Below are positions 18,091 through 26,820 of a stretch of 64,000 bases of DNA, piece after piece. The notes below the pieces were generated by a model. That model was not told where the DNA came from and searched no databases. It worked only from the letters and a program-made list of their open reading frames with translations. Position 1 is the first letter of the stretch, and each line of letters starts with the position of its first letter. The stretch spans positions 1,240,001 to 1,304,000 of the forward strand of contig NZ_JAXHCH010000002.1 of the NCBI RefSeq assembly GCF_042466415.1, in the 5' to 3' direction. Source of the DNA: Albirhodobacter sp042466415. GTDB lineage: Bacteria > Pseudomonadota > Alphaproteobacteria > Rhodobacterales > Rhodobacteraceae. The position numbers and the translations under genes are program-made.

Positions 18091-18102
18091 CGGATTGAGT
18101 TC

Positions 18103-18143
18103 AACCGCCCCGCGCAAGCAGATCATCCTTGCGCGGGGCGGTT
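18103..18143. terminator. bidirectional terminator hairpin
   Basis: Perfect 16-bp inverted repeat (arms 18103-18118 and 18128-18143, AACCGCCCCGCGCAAG) with a nine-base loop, lying between the convergent ends of the Bcr/CflA gene and the catabolic operon. It has no long T-tract, but its stem is very stable. Confidence 0.75.
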
Positions 18144-18155
18144 GCGACGCCGAAC

Positions 18156-19088
18156 CTAGAAGTTCACGCGGTCACCGCCCTTCAGATCCAGCATCTCGCG
18201 CGCTTCATCAGGGGTTGCCACCGCGCAGCCCAGATCCTCGACGATCCGCCGGATTTTTGCGACTTGCTGGGCGTTGCTATCGGCAAGTTCACCGCGACGA
18301 ATGAACAAGCTATCCTCCAGCCCCACGCGGATATTCCCGCCCATCTGGCTCGCCGTTGTGGCCAGCCCCATTTGCGCGCCACCCGCCCCCAAAACCGACC
18401 AGCGGTAGTTCTCGCCAAACAGCCGATCGGCCGTGCGTTTCATAAAGACGAGGTTATCAACCTCCGGCCCGATCCCGCCCAAAATACCAAAGATGAACTG
18501 GATGAAAATCGGGGCTTTGAACAACCCGATATCCATGCAGAATTTCAGATTATAGAGATGGCCGACGTCGTAACACTCATGTTCGAACTTGATGTCATGG
18601 GGCGCCAGTGTTTCGGCCGCCTCGCGGATATCGCGGAAAGTGTTGCGGAAAATATTGCCTTCCGAGCCTTCCACATAATCCTTCTCCCAGTCGAACTTCC
18701 AGTCGGTGTAGCGCTTGGCCAACGGATGAAACGCGAAATTCATCGACCCCATATTCATGCTGCACATCTCGGGCGAGAAGGTCGTTGCGGGCTTGACGCG
18801 GTCCGCGATCGACAGGGTCAAACTGCCCCCCGTCGAGATATTCACCACCGCATCAGTCGCCTGTTTGATCCGCGGCAGGAAGGCCGCAAAATCGTTCACA
18901 TCGACTGAAACGCCGCCGTCATGCGCGCGCCGGGCATGCAGGTGCAAGATCGACGCCCCCGCTTCCGCCGCCGCAAGCGCTTGGGAGGCGATATCATCGG
19001 GCGTGTAAGGCAACGCATCTGACATGGTGGGCGTATGGATCGCACCGGTGATTGCGCAGGTGATAATCGTTTTCGTTTGCTTGGCCAT
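18156..19088 (-). CDS. BKACE family beta-keto acid cleavage enzyme (Kce-like, DUF849)
   Basis: 310 residues, one TIM-barrel domain. BKACE enzymes condense a beta-keto acid with acetyl-CoA and split it into acetoacetate and a new acyl-CoA; the founding member cleaves 3-keto-5-aminohexanoate in lysine fermentation. The metal-binding HLHAR motif (His49, His51) is present, as are NISTGGS and FEHECYDVGHLYN. The family covers many substrates, and specificity cannot be read from sequence. It is the last gene of a ten-gene operon with a Liv importer and two dehydrogenases, two bases after the LivM-type gene, so it probably does the final carbon-chain cleavage. Confidence 0.9.
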   Translation of the reverse strand: MAKQTKTIITCAITGAIHTPTMSDALPYTPDDIASQALAAAEAGASILHLHARRAHDGGVSVDVNDFAAFLPRIKQATDAVVNISTGGSLTLSIADRVKPATTFSPEMCSMNMGSMNFAFHPLAKRYTDWKFDWEKDYVEGSEGNIFRNTFRDIREAAETLAPHDIKFEHECYDVGHLYNLKFCMDIGLFKAPIFIQFIFGILGGIGPEVDNLVFMKRTADRLFGENYRWSVLGAGGAQMGLATTASQMGGNIRVGLEDSLFIRRGELADSNAQQVAKIRRIVEDLGCAVATPDEAREMLDLKGGDRVNF

Positions 19089-19090
19089 TT

Positions 19091-20113
19091 TCAGGCACCT
19101 TTCTTTTCATCGCGTTGCAAGACGCGGTATCCGAGTGGAAAGAGTTGCAGATCGAAGCGCGCGCGGATCAGGCCCCACACGCCCTTGGGCGCTTTGAGCA
19201 TCACGATGATCGCGACAAACCCGAGAATAATGAGATAGGTCGTGCCCAGATCCGCCAGAGTTTCACGCAAAAGAAAGAAAATGAGCGTGCCGATGATCGG
19301 GCCTTCCACGGTGCCAATACCGCCGATGACCACGATGAAGATGACAAAGGCCGTCCAATCGTTCACGCTGAAGGCGGCATCGGGCGAAATCCGCAGTTTT
19401 TGCAGGAAAATCAATGCGCCGACCATGGATGTGAGGGCGGCGGTGACGACGTAGACCCCGAATTTCAACCGCCAGATATCGATCCCGAGCGAGCCCGCCG
19501 CGAGTTCATTGTCGCGGATCGCCATGAGCGCCAGACCACTGCGCGATCGCAAGAACAGATAGACGACGCCGATCACCAGAGCCGCCGCACCCAGCGCCAG
19601 CCAGTAAGACAGCGCCTCGCGCCCTGATTTTGACGCCGCGAGCGCGCGCACGATGGTGACCGGCAGCGATGTGCCCGATCCACCGCCCAAAGATGTGACC
19701 TGCGCGAAAGACAGGCGGAAAACTTCCGCGATCACCCAAGTCCCAATCGCGAAATAGGCGCCCCGTAGACGAAAGATCAAAAGCGCAACCGGCACCGCAA
19801 TCAAAGCCCCCAAAACACCCGCCGCGCCAATCGCGGCAATCGGGGAAAGCCCCCCCGAAAGCGTCATCGCAAACAGCATGTAACCGCCAAAGCCCACGAA
19901 GGCTTGCTGCCCGACCGAGACCAGCCCCGCATAGCCCGCCATCAGATTCCACAAGCTGGCGAGCGCAAGATAGAGGAAAACTTCGCCCATCAACCGCAGC
20001 GTTGCGCTGCCCGCCCACCAAGGCGCGGACATCAGGCAGATCATCCCGAGTGCGGCGCAGATCCCCGCGATTTGCGCGGCTTTGGAGGAGCGTGTGACAT
20101 ACAAGGTGTTCAT
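19091..20113 (-). CDS. branched-chain amino acid-type ABC transporter permease (LivM-like)
   Basis: 340-residue inner-membrane permease with about nine or ten hydrophobic segments. The N-terminal half contains LWNLMAGYAGLVSVGQQAFVG, the LivM fingerprint, and later GGIGTVEGPIIGTLIFF matches the second fingerprint. ATG 20113 overlaps the LivH-type stop by four bases; an upstream extension to 20194 lies inside that gene and is rejected. With the LivH, LivG, LivF and binding-protein genes it forms a complete HAAT-family importer. This importer family handles amino acids, amides, urea and aromatic or dicarboxylic acids, so the name does not fix the substrate. Confidence 0.93.
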   Translation of the reverse strand: MNTLYVTRSSKAAQIAGICAALGMICLMSAPWWAGSATLRLMGEVFLYLALASLWNLMAGYAGLVSVGQQAFVGFGGYMLFAMTLSGGLSPIAAIGAAGVLGALIAVPVALLIFRLRGAYFAIGTWVIAEVFRLSFAQVTSLGGGSGTSLPVTIVRALAASKSGREALSYWLALGAAALVIGVVYLFLRSRSGLALMAIRDNELAAGSLGIDIWRLKFGVYVVTAALTSMVGALIFLQKLRISPDAAFSVNDWTAFVIFIVVIGGIGTVEGPIIGTLIFFLLRETLADLGTTYLIILGFVAIIVMLKAPKGVWGLIRARFDLQLFPLGYRVLQRDEKKGA

Positions 20114-20973
20114 GCGGAAATCCTCGGGAACAGGCCGTTGGGACGGATGGCAAGGATGACGAGGAAGGCGATATGCCCTGCGAGCAATTGCCATCCGGGA
20201 TCAATTTTCGCGCCGACGGTTTGGGCCACGCCAAGGATGATACCGCCCGCTAAAGTGCCCCACAAATTCCCAAGCCCGCCGATAATCACCGCCTCGAAGC
20301 CAAAGATCAGGCGACCGCCGCCAATCGAGGGATCAAAGCTGGTGCGAATGCCCAACAAAATTCCGGCAATAGCCGTCACCGCTAAGGCCAGCGCCATCGC
20401 AAGCCCGAAGATGTGGCGGCGGTTCAAGCCCATCAGCTGTGCGATATCTTGATTATCGGAGACGGCGCGGAAGGCGCGGCCAAGTGCTGTGCGGTAAAAC
20501 ACCCATTGCAGGCCCCAGATCACCCCGATCGCAATCGCGAATGTCAAAAGCGGCAGAACCCCCAGTGACAGCCCCGCGACCGAAACACTCATCGTCTCCA
20601 AAGCGCCCGCGCTGATTTTTTGTGGATCGGCGCTGAACACTTCCAGCAAGCCGTTTTGCAAAATCACCGAGAGCCCGAACGACACCAAAAGCGGCGGCAA
20701 AAGATCATCCCCCAGCGTGCGGTTCAACACGATGCGCTGCAACGCATACCCAAACCCCGCCATCACCGGCACGACGATGAGCAACGCCACAAACGGATCA
20801 AGCCCCAGCATCGTTACCACCGTAAGCCCCAAATAGGCCGCCAGCACGATCAGATCGCCATGCGCGATATTCACCAGTCGCATGACCCCGAAAATCAATG
20901 ACAATCCCGCCGCAAACAAGGCGTAAAGCCCGCCCAGCAAGCTGCCTTGCACCACTGCATTCAGCCAGTCCAT
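20110..20973 (-). CDS. branched-chain amino acid-type ABC transporter permease (LivH-like)
   Basis: 287 residues, about eight hydrophobic segments. Family fingerprints are LYALFAAGLSLIFGVMRLVNIAHGD at the N-terminus and FGFEAVIIGGLGNLWGTLAGG near the C-terminus. ATG 20973 lies immediately upstream of the LivF-type stop at 20975, and the longer frame to 21048 overlaps livF. It pairs with the LivM-type gene to form the transmembrane channel of the importer. Confidence 0.93.
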   Translation of the reverse strand: MDWLNAVVQGSLLGGLYALFAAGLSLIFGVMRLVNIAHGDLIVLAAYLGLTVVTMLGLDPFVALLIVVPVMAGFGYALQRIVLNRTLGDDLLPPLLVSFGLSVILQNGLLEVFSADPQKISAGALETMSVSVAGLSLGVLPLLTFAIAIGVIWGLQWVFYRTALGRAFRAVSDNQDIAQLMGLNRRHIFGLAMALALAVTAIAGILLGIRTSFDPSIGGGRLIFGFEAVIIGGLGNLWGTLAGGIILGVAQTVGAKIDPGWQLLAGHIAFLVILAIRPNGLFPRISA

Positions 20974-20974
20974 G

Positions 20975-21682
20975 TTATTCAATCCCGAAATAGGCGCGCG
21001 AAATATCGCTGCGCGAAACGGCCCCAGAGGCCCCTTCCAAGGAGACACGCCCCTCTTGCAAACAATACACCCGCGACGATACGGCGAGCGCTTTGGAGAT
21101 ATCTTGCTCCACGATCATCGCACTCATCCCCTCGCCGATGATCCCCGGCAGGGCCGCATAAATGTCCTTGATAATGATCGGCGCGAGCCCGAGGCTGATC
21201 TCGTCAAACAAGATCATGTCGGGGTTCGCCATCAACGCGCGGCCAATCGCGACCATCTGTTGCTGTCCGCCCGAAAGCGATGTGGCGGGCACGGCACGGC
21301 GCTCGCGCAGGATCGGAAACAGATTGAACACTGCCTCCAGATGCCACGGCCCCTTACGCCCGATCTGGCCACCGATCACGAGGTTTTCCTCCACCGAGAG
21401 CGACCGGAACAGCTGCCGCCCCTCCGGCACAAGCGCGATACCCAGCGCCGCGACCTGATCTGCGCGCAGCGCGCTGATATCTTGGTTTTTATAACGGATT
21501 TGGCCCGCGCCATTGGCCATCAACCCTGATATGGAGCGCATCAAGGTTGTCTTCCCGGCCCCGTTCGCGCCAATAATCGCTAGGACCTCACCCGCTTTCA
21601 CATGCATTCCGACGCCGTAAAGCGCCTGAAAATCGCGATAATGCGCGTTCAGCCCGCTGATTTCCAACATCGCATCATGCAT
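20975..21682 (-). CDS. branched-chain amino acid-type ABC transporter ATP-binding protein (LivF-like)
   Basis: 235 residues, the normal LivF length. Motifs: Walker A GANGAGKTT, the LivF-specific LVPEGRQLFRSLSVEENL, signature LSGGQQQMVAIGRAL, Walker B ILFDEISLGLAP and switch IVEQDISKAL. The start at 21682 overlaps the LivG-type stop by eight bases, and a second in-frame ATG four codons later is also possible. One of the two ATPases of the importer in this operon. Confidence 0.93.
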   Translation of the reverse strand: MHDAMLEISGLNAHYRDFQALYGVGMHVKAGEVLAIIGANGAGKTTLMRSISGLMANGAGQIRYKNQDISALRADQVAALGIALVPEGRQLFRSLSVEENLVIGGQIGRKGPWHLEAVFNLFPILRERRAVPATSLSGGQQQMVAIGRALMANPDMILFDEISLGLAPIIIKDIYAALPGIIGEGMSAMIVEQDISKALAVSSRVYCLQEGRVSLEGASGAVSRSDISRAYFGIE

Positions 21683-22403
21683 CTGCTTCAATCCCCAGAT
21701 AGATTTCCTGCACTTGCGGGCTGGCCATGATCGCTGCGGGTTCGCCCTCGGCGATCTTCTTGCCAAAATCGATGACAATCAGCCGGTCAACCACCGCCAA
21801 AAGGGCATGGACGACATGCTCGATCCAGATGATCGATGTGCCTGCCGCGTGGATGTCCTTGATCGTCTGCACGAGCGACCGGCATTCCCCTTCCGTTAAC
21901 CCGCCTGCGATCTCGTCGAGCAACAATAGCTTGGGTTTCGCACAGAGCGCCCGCGTCAGTTCGAGGCGTTTGCGATCGAGCAACGTCAGCCCCCCCGCCA
22001 GTGTATTGGCCTTGCCAATCATCTGCGTTTGCTCAAGCACATCGAGGCAAAGCCGCTCCGCCGCCTGCCCGCGCAGCCCCGCCGCTTGCGTCGCCGCAAT
22101 CATCGCGTTTTCAAACACCGTCATCCCCGAGAACGGCTGGGGCACCTGAAAACTCCGCGCCATGCCCGCGCGGCATCGCCCCGCCGCAGGCATGCGCGTG
22201 ACGTCCCGCCCGTCGAAAATCACCGCCCCCGAATTGGGAGAAAGCGTGCCTGTGATGAGATTGAACATCGAGGTTTTGCCGGCTCCGTTCGGCCCGATCA
22301 CGCCCAGCGCCTCGCCCCGTTGCAAGGCGTAGCTCATATTTTCGGCCACCGTTACCGAGCCAAAGGATTTCGAGATATTGTCGAGTTTCAAAAACGCCGT
22401 CAC
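21675..22403 (-). CDS. branched-chain amino acid-type ABC transporter ATP-binding protein (LivG-like)
   Basis: 242 residues. Motifs: Walker A GPNGAGKTSMFNLITG, RSFQVPQPFSGMTVFEN after the LivG-specific loop, Walker B LLLLDEIAGGL and switch IWIEHVV. The signature loop is unusual: the normal LSxGxQ is replaced by LAGGLTLLDRKRLELTRAL, which is seen in some HAAT importers. I chose the GTG at 22403, which follows a purine-rich GGAAGGGGG and gives the usual N-terminus; the open frame continues to 22466 through a stem-loop. Confidence 0.9.
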   Translation of the reverse strand: MTAFLKLDNISKSFGSVTVAENMSYALQRGEALGVIGPNGAGKTSMFNLITGTLSPNSGAVIFDGRDVTRMPAAGRCRAGMARSFQVPQPFSGMTVFENAMIAATQAAGLRGQAAERLCLDVLEQTQMIGKANTLAGGLTLLDRKRLELTRALCAKPKLLLLDEIAGGLTEGECRSLVQTIKDIHAAGTSIIWIEHVVHALLAVVDRLIVIDFGKKIAEGEPAAIMASPQVQEIYLGIEADA

Positions 22404-22427
22404 ACCAGCCCCCTTCCCACCGAAAAT

Positions 22428-22455
22428 GCGGGCGGCGCGTCTGCACGCCGCCCGC
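22428..22455 (-). promoter_or_regulatory. intercistronic stem-loop between binding-protein gene and livG-like gene
   Basis: Perfect 10-bp inverted repeat GCGGGCGGCG / CGCCGCCCGC with an eight-base loop, directly after the binding-protein stop codon. Such hairpins often protect the upstream message, giving much more binding protein than permease. No T-tract is present, so complete termination is unlikely. Confidence 0.6.
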
Positions 22456-22462
22456 GATACCC

Positions 22463-23740
22463 TCACAGGAGTTTCATCTCGCCCGTGGTCGCAATGTCGG
22501 GTGCGCTGCTATTGGCGACGATTTTCAGATCGAATGTGTCGCCCTCGCGTTGCCATTGCCCCGCAACCAACGGCGTTTTCGTGACATTGTTGATCGGGCC
22601 GTTGGACCAGTCGATCGGGCCAACGATGGTGTTGAGTTTGGTGGATGCGATGGCCGATACGATCGCGGCTGCGTCCTCCAGATCTTCGGCGCGTTTGATC
22701 ACATCCGCAACGACTTCAAACAACGCATGTTTGAACCCGATGGGCTGTGTCCAGCTACGGCCCGTGGCCGTCGTGTAGCCATCGGCCAAGGCCTTCGAGG
22801 TGGCACCGGTGAGGGATGAGACGAACGGATGGTTGGGCGACCACCAAACCTCAGAGCTCAACCCGTCACCGCGCGCGCCCAGAGAGTTGATGGCGGAGGG
22901 GAACAAGAGCGCCTTGCCGATGGTGACGATCTTGGGCGCGAAGTTTTGCTGTGCGCATTGCGCCCAAAAGGTCGCGAAATCGGGCGTGATCATATTGCCG
23001 GTGATAATTTCGCAGCCCGCCGCTTTAAACGCCGCGATCTGGTTGGAAAAATCATCCGATAGGGGTTGATAGCGGCCCGGATCGGTCAGCGTATAGCCCG
23101 CGGCGGCAAGCGGTTTGGGCAAGCCGTTTTCCGCATCCCCCCATGCGTTGCCATCCGCGTCATTGGGGAACAGCCCACCGACCGATTTCCCAACGCCCGT
23201 CCCCCCCCACATATCGAGGAAGGTGCCGATGACATCCTCCAGCCCCCAGAAGAAATGGTAGGTGGATTGGAACCCCTCGCCCGGCACGCCGTTGCGCCCG
23301 AAGAAATAGGGCTGCCACGGGCAATCCGTGGTGATGCAGGGAATTTCGTTGATTTCCGCCTGATCCGACACAGGATTGACGGTATCAGGTGTCGAGGCGG
23401 CGACGATGATATCGACCTCGTCGCCCAAGATCAGATCCGCGGCGACCTCGGCTGCGCGGTTGGGGTTGGATTGGCTATCTTTCGAGATAACCTCAACCGC
23501 CCATTGTTTGCCGTTATTCTCGAGTCCCCCTGCAAAGGTTTTGGTGATCGCATCCAGCACGTAGTCATCGGCTTCTGCGAAGCTGGCCAAGGGGCCGGTA
23601 CGCGGGCTGACATGGCCGATGCGCAAGGTGGGCGTTGCCCCATACGCCCGCGTGGAGCGCAAGATCGCAGGCGCTGCCAGAGTGGCAACACCGCCCATGA
23701 TGAACCCGCGCCGTGATGGCGACTTGGTGAACTTAGTCAT
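22463..23740 (-). CDS. ABC transporter substrate-binding protein (HAAT/Leu-Ile-Val type), Tat-exported
   Basis: 425-residue periplasmic ligand-binding protein. The N-terminus has a twin-arginine motif SRRGFIMGG followed by a hydrophobic stretch and a cleavage site near ATRAYGA, so export is probably by Tat in folded form. The mature part has the two-lobed type-1 periplasmic binding fold (LRIGHVSPRTGPLASF, VDIIVAASTPDTVNPVSDQAEINEIPCITTD). At about 390 mature residues it is typical of binding proteins for larger or aromatic acids. A strong Shine-Dalgarno GGAGGATATC precedes the ATG. It opens the transport half of the catabolic operon. Confidence 0.92.
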   Translation of the reverse strand: MTKFTKSPSRRGFIMGGVATLAAPAILRSTRAYGATPTLRIGHVSPRTGPLASFAEADDYVLDAITKTFAGGLENNGKQWAVEVISKDSQSNPNRAAEVAADLILGDEVDIIVAASTPDTVNPVSDQAEINEIPCITTDCPWQPYFFGRNGVPGEGFQSTYHFFWGLEDVIGTFLDMWGGTGVGKSVGGLFPNDADGNAWGDAENGLPKPLAAAGYTLTDPGRYQPLSDDFSNQIAAFKAAGCEIITGNMITPDFATFWAQCAQQNFAPKIVTIGKALLFPSAINSLGARGDGLSSEVWWSPNHPFVSSLTGATSKALADGYTTATGRSWTQPIGFKHALFEVVADVIKRAEDLEDAAAIVSAIASTKLNTIVGPIDWSNGPINNVTKTPLVAGQWQREGDTFDLKIVANSSAPDIATTGEMKLL

Positions 23741-23794
23741 GATATCCTCCCTATCCGCGCGGCCTCCCCGCCGAGCGTTTGTTTTTGTGATACG

Positions 23795-24724
23795 CTACTG
23801 TGGCAAAATCCCGTCCAGTTTTCTCAGATACTGCGCCACGCGGGCCCGTGTGGCTTCCGCCTCGGGCTCGCTCCAGTTGCGGAACCCCGCGCCCGATTTC
23901 ATGCCCAGTTTCCCCTCCGCCACCAGCCGTTCGAGATAGGGCGACGGGCCCTTACGGCTTTCCAGATCGAACAGGACGTTTTCATGGATATCGAGGGTCA
24001 AATCCGTGCCCACGAGATCTGCATTCTCCAACGGCCCCAGAACGGCAAGCCTGCGCCCGAAGCTGGATTTGATCACCGTATCAACCGCCTGCGCGTCGCA
24101 GATGCCGTTTTCAACGAGGCTGATCGCCTCACGCCAGAGCGCATGTTGAAGGCGGTTTCCGATAAATCCCGGCACATCTTTGGCGACCAGAACGGGCGTC
24201 TTTCCCGCCCCCTCCAAGATCGCCATCATCTGCGTCGCAACATCGCCCTGCGTCCATCCCGTTTTCACGACTTCAACGAGCGGAATGAGGTGCGGAGGGT
24301 TCCACCAATGAGTGCCCAGCGCACGCGCCTTGTTCTTCAGATTGGCCATGATCGCGGTGATCGGCATGACGGATGTGTTCGAGGCCAAGATCGCCGTGTC
24401 TGGCGCGAAATCCTCGATCTGCGCGAAGATCTGGCGTTTGAGGTCAAGTTTCTCGGGCGCCGCTTCAAACACAATCCCAACCTGCGAGACAGCCTCGGCG
24501 GTGGTGTCCACCACCTGAACGCGTTTGAGAATACCCGCCGCATCCGACTTGCTGACGCCCATCGCGGTCAGGCTCGCAGCGATCCGGTCTTTGACCGTTT
24601 GCCGCGCCTGATCGATCGGGTCGGTGATGGCCACGGGATGCCCTGCCCTCGCCAACGTCAGCGCAATACCGTGCCCCATCAACCCCGCGCCGATCACGGC
24701 GATTGTGCGATTTTGCATATGCAT
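23795..24724 (-). CDS. 3-hydroxyacyl-CoA dehydrogenase family NAD-dependent enzyme
   Basis: 309 residues, one Rossmann domain plus C-terminal helical domain, the size of single-function 3-hydroxybutyryl-CoA or carnitine dehydrogenases. Visible motifs: dinucleotide-binding GAGLMGHG, the ASNTSVMPIT strand, and the catalytic histidine in GTHWWNPPHLIPLVEV, where WWNPP replaces the usual FFNP. The ATG at 24724 overlaps the upstream TGA by one base. In carnitine catabolism a homologous dehydrogenase makes a 3-keto acid that a BKACE enzyme then cleaves. The same logic fits this operon, but the substrate need not be carnitine. Confidence 0.88.
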   Translation of the reverse strand: MHMQNRTIAVIGAGLMGHGIALTLARAGHPVAITDPIDQARQTVKDRIAASLTAMGVSKSDAAGILKRVQVVDTTAEAVSQVGIVFEAAPEKLDLKRQIFAQIEDFAPDTAILASNTSVMPITAIMANLKNKARALGTHWWNPPHLIPLVEVVKTGWTQGDVATQMMAILEGAGKTPVLVAKDVPGFIGNRLQHALWREAISLVENGICDAQAVDTVIKSSFGRRLAVLGPLENADLVGTDLTLDIHENVLFDLESRKGPSPYLERLVAEGKLGMKSGAGFRNWSEPEAEATRARVAQYLRKLDGILPQ

Positions 24725-25533
24725 CACCCCGCCGTGTAGCCGCCATCGGCATACAGAATATGACCGGTGTAGAAATCCGAAGCCTTGGACGCGAGAAACA
24801 AAAGCGGCCCCGCGAGATCTTCCGGCTCGCCCAATCTCCCCTTCGGCACCCGCGCGAGAAACCCTGCGCGCACGGCTTTGGCCCTATCATCCTCCCCGAA
24901 CATCCACGCGGTCAGCGGCGACCGGAACACCGTGGGTGCGATGGCGTTGACCGTGATCCCCGTCGCGCCCAACTCGCATCCCAGCGCCTTCACAATACCG
25001 TCCGTCGCGGCCTTAGAGGCGCAATAGGCGGTATATCCGGCCGGATGGCCCAAGAGCCCCCGCGCCGAGGACACCAGCACAATTTTGCCGCCCTGATGCG
25101 TGCCCGCCGCGACCTGTGCCTTCATCTGACCCGCCGCCGCCCGCGCCAAAAGCCAGCTCTGCGTGACATTGGCATCCATCACATCGGTGAACGTCTCGGG
25201 CGCCATATCGTTGATCAGCGCAACCTTGTTCATCCCCGACGCGACAACCAGAATATCCAGCCCGCCATAGGCTTTGACCGCCGCCGCAACCATCGACGCG
25301 CAGGCCGCCTCATCAGACGGCCGCGCGTTGAGCGCCGTGACAGCCGCGCCCATCGCCCGACAGTCCTCTGCGATCTCCTCCAGCGCGCTTTGATTGCCCG
25401 CCGCCAGCACGAGATTGCATCCGGCCCCCGCCAGAATGCGTGCGGCAACCATCCCGAACGCCCCCGAGGCCCCCGTGATCAACGCGGTCTGGCCCGCGAC
25501 TTCAAACATGGTGAGAGGGTTTGACAGGCTCAT
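24724..25533 (-). CDS. SDR-family oxidoreductase
   Basis: 269 residues, classical short-chain dehydrogenase/reductase. The cofactor motif reads TGASGAFG (residues 20-27; the usual middle Gly is Ala), followed by the catalytic Ser in VSSARG (155-156) and YCASK (Tyr170, Lys174). The usual NNAG strand is altered to VASGMN. C-terminal GHILYADGGYTAG matches gluconate- and ketoacyl-type SDRs. It overlaps the cupin stop by four bases. Within the operon it would oxidise a hydroxyl or reduce a keto group of the imported compound. Cofactor preference is not certain. Confidence 0.9.
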   Translation of the reverse strand: MSLSNPLTMFEVAGQTALITGASGAFGMVAARILAGAGCNLVLAAGNQSALEEIAEDCRAMGAAVTALNARPSDEAACASMVAAAVKAYGGLDILVVASGMNKVALINDMAPETFTDVMDANVTQSWLLARAAAGQMKAQVAAGTHQGGKIVLVSSARGLLGHPAGYTAYCASKAATDGIVKALGCELGATGITVNAIAPTVFRSPLTAWMFGEDDRAKAVRAGFLARVPKGRLGEPEDLAGPLLFLASKASDFYTGHILYADGGYTAG

Positions 25534-25880
25534 GGTTTCGGCTCCGGCGGATAAGGGATGACGACGAGCATTTTGCTGGTCTCGTTGCTGCGGTTTTCCA
25601 GCGTGCGGATTTCATGGGCAGGGATCGTACAGCTGTCGAACCGCCCCAAAACAGTGGCGGCGCCGTCGATGATGACCGTCATCTCGCCCTCCAAAACAAC
25701 GTAGACTTTTTCGAACGGCGTTGAATCCGGCCCTGCGCCGCCCTTGGGCAGGAATTGGCTGAATCCGATCCATTGATTGGTCGGACCGCCCTCCTCGAAC
25801 CCCTGCAAGCGCAGGCCGTAGCAGCCAAAATGGTTTGGCGCCTCATAGGGCTGGGCCTCGTCGAAGCGTTTTATATGCAT
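25530..25880 (-). CDS. cupin domain protein
   Basis: 116 residues, a single small beta-barrel. The cupin motifs are weak: motif 1 contains EKVYVVLEGEMTVII and motif 2 CTIPAHEIRTLENRS, so the metal-binding histidine set is incomplete (mainly His in AHE). It could be a metal-poor isomerase, or a sensor or accessory protein, rather than a dioxygenase. It lies between the cyclase-family gene and the SDR gene in the same operon, overlaps the SDR start by four bases and has Shine-Dalgarno GGAGGAGAT. Confidence 0.85.
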   Translation of the reverse strand: MHIKRFDEAQPYEAPNHFGCYGLRLQGFEEGGPTNQWIGFSQFLPKGGAGPDSTPFEKVYVVLEGEMTVIIDGAATVLGRFDSCTIPAHEIRTLENRSNETSKMLVVIPYPPEPKP

Positions 25881-25948
25881 AATCTCCTCCCCAGGAATAT
25901 GCGGTCACGGCGCGCCACACAGCAGCGCGCCACAGGTTTAGGTGCAGC

Positions 25949-26785
25949 TTAGAACTCGGCGCCGTCGTCGATGCGGAAGGTCTGGTTTTTGTCGATCATG
26001 GCGACCAGACGGATGATGCAGCCATCGCCGCGATCCCAATTCCACGGGAAGAATGCGAAGGTGCAGCGTTTGCCCGTCACCGCATCCAGATCGCCGCCGA
26101 CATTCTCGATCCCCAAGATCCCGTTTTTGAACAGGATCTGATGCACCGGCTCCCAATCCGGGAAATCGTCTTTCCAATCATTGCCGCCCGACCATTCCTT
26201 ATATTCCTGCTCAAGATGCGGCAGTAACGGACCGTTGCGCTGGGGGCCGATGGCTGTCGCGAGGGGATGGTCATTGGCTTGGGTATCATGGCCGACAACC
26301 TTAACGCCCTTCTCCACCATCCATTCCCCTGCCGAGGCCACGAAGCCCGGGCAATAGGCAAAGTAATCGCCGTCCTCGTAATCGTGATGCCAGCCGGTGT
26401 TGATGATCAGCACGTCATTCTTGCGGATGACATGCCCGCATGCTTTCTCCAGATCTTCGCCGGTGATCGGCTCCCATTTCTTTTTGGGCAGCGACACGAC
26501 GATCCCTGTTCCAAAGAAATGCGGCAGCGGCACTTCGTCGATGAACGGTGTGCCTTGGACAACATGCGCGGGCGCGTCGATATGGGTGGTTGCATGCATC
26601 GTGGTGGTGATGCGCTGCGACAGCACGCCCGATTTCGCCATGTAATGGATGCGCTCGATTTTGGTGTCTTGGAAATAGGGCCAGTTGGGGTTTTGGAACC
26701 CGAACCGATGGCTCAGGTTGTAAAACTCCAATCCCATGTCGTTATCAAGATTTCCTTGGAACTCGATTCCACGAACTTTGACCAT
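25949..26785 (-). CDS. cyclase family protein (kynurenine formamidase-like metal hydrolase)
   Basis: 278 residues of the PF04199 cyclase/formamidase fold. The metal site HATTHIDAPAH (His64, His68, Asp70, His74) matches the HxGTHxDxPxH motif except that the Gly is Thr. The family includes kynurenine formamidase, isatin hydrolase and ring-opening or ring-closing enzymes. The long insert around WKDDFPDWEPVHQILF is typical of the larger, less studied subgroup. First gene of the ten-gene operon, with Shine-Dalgarno GAGGAGG, so it may open a lactam, lactone or amide ring before the redox steps. Confidence 0.88.
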   Translation of the reverse strand: MVKVRGIEFQGNLDNDMGLEFYNLSHRFGFQNPNWPYFQDTKIERIHYMAKSGVLSQRITTTMHATTHIDAPAHVVQGTPFIDEVPLPHFFGTGIVVSLPKKKWEPITGEDLEKACGHVIRKNDVLIINTGWHHDYEDGDYFAYCPGFVASAGEWMVEKGVKVVGHDTQANDHPLATAIGPQRNGPLLPHLEQEYKEWSGGNDWKDDFPDWEPVHQILFKNGILGIENVGGDLDAVTGKRCTFAFFPWNWDRGDGCIIRLVAMIDKNQTFRIDDGAEF

Positions 26786-26804
26786 TTGATAGACCTCCTC
26801 CGTT

Positions 26805-26820
26805 CATCGGCAAGCCGATG
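26805..26820. promoter_or_regulatory. palindrome in the 5' region of the catabolic operon
   Basis: CATCGGC-AA-GCCGATG, 7-bp arms, 20 bases upstream of the cyclase-family start codon. It could be an operator for the divergent IclR regulator or an mRNA 5' hairpin. A longer A/T palindrome GATTTTTGAAAAAATC follows at 26899-26914. Confidence 0.5.
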
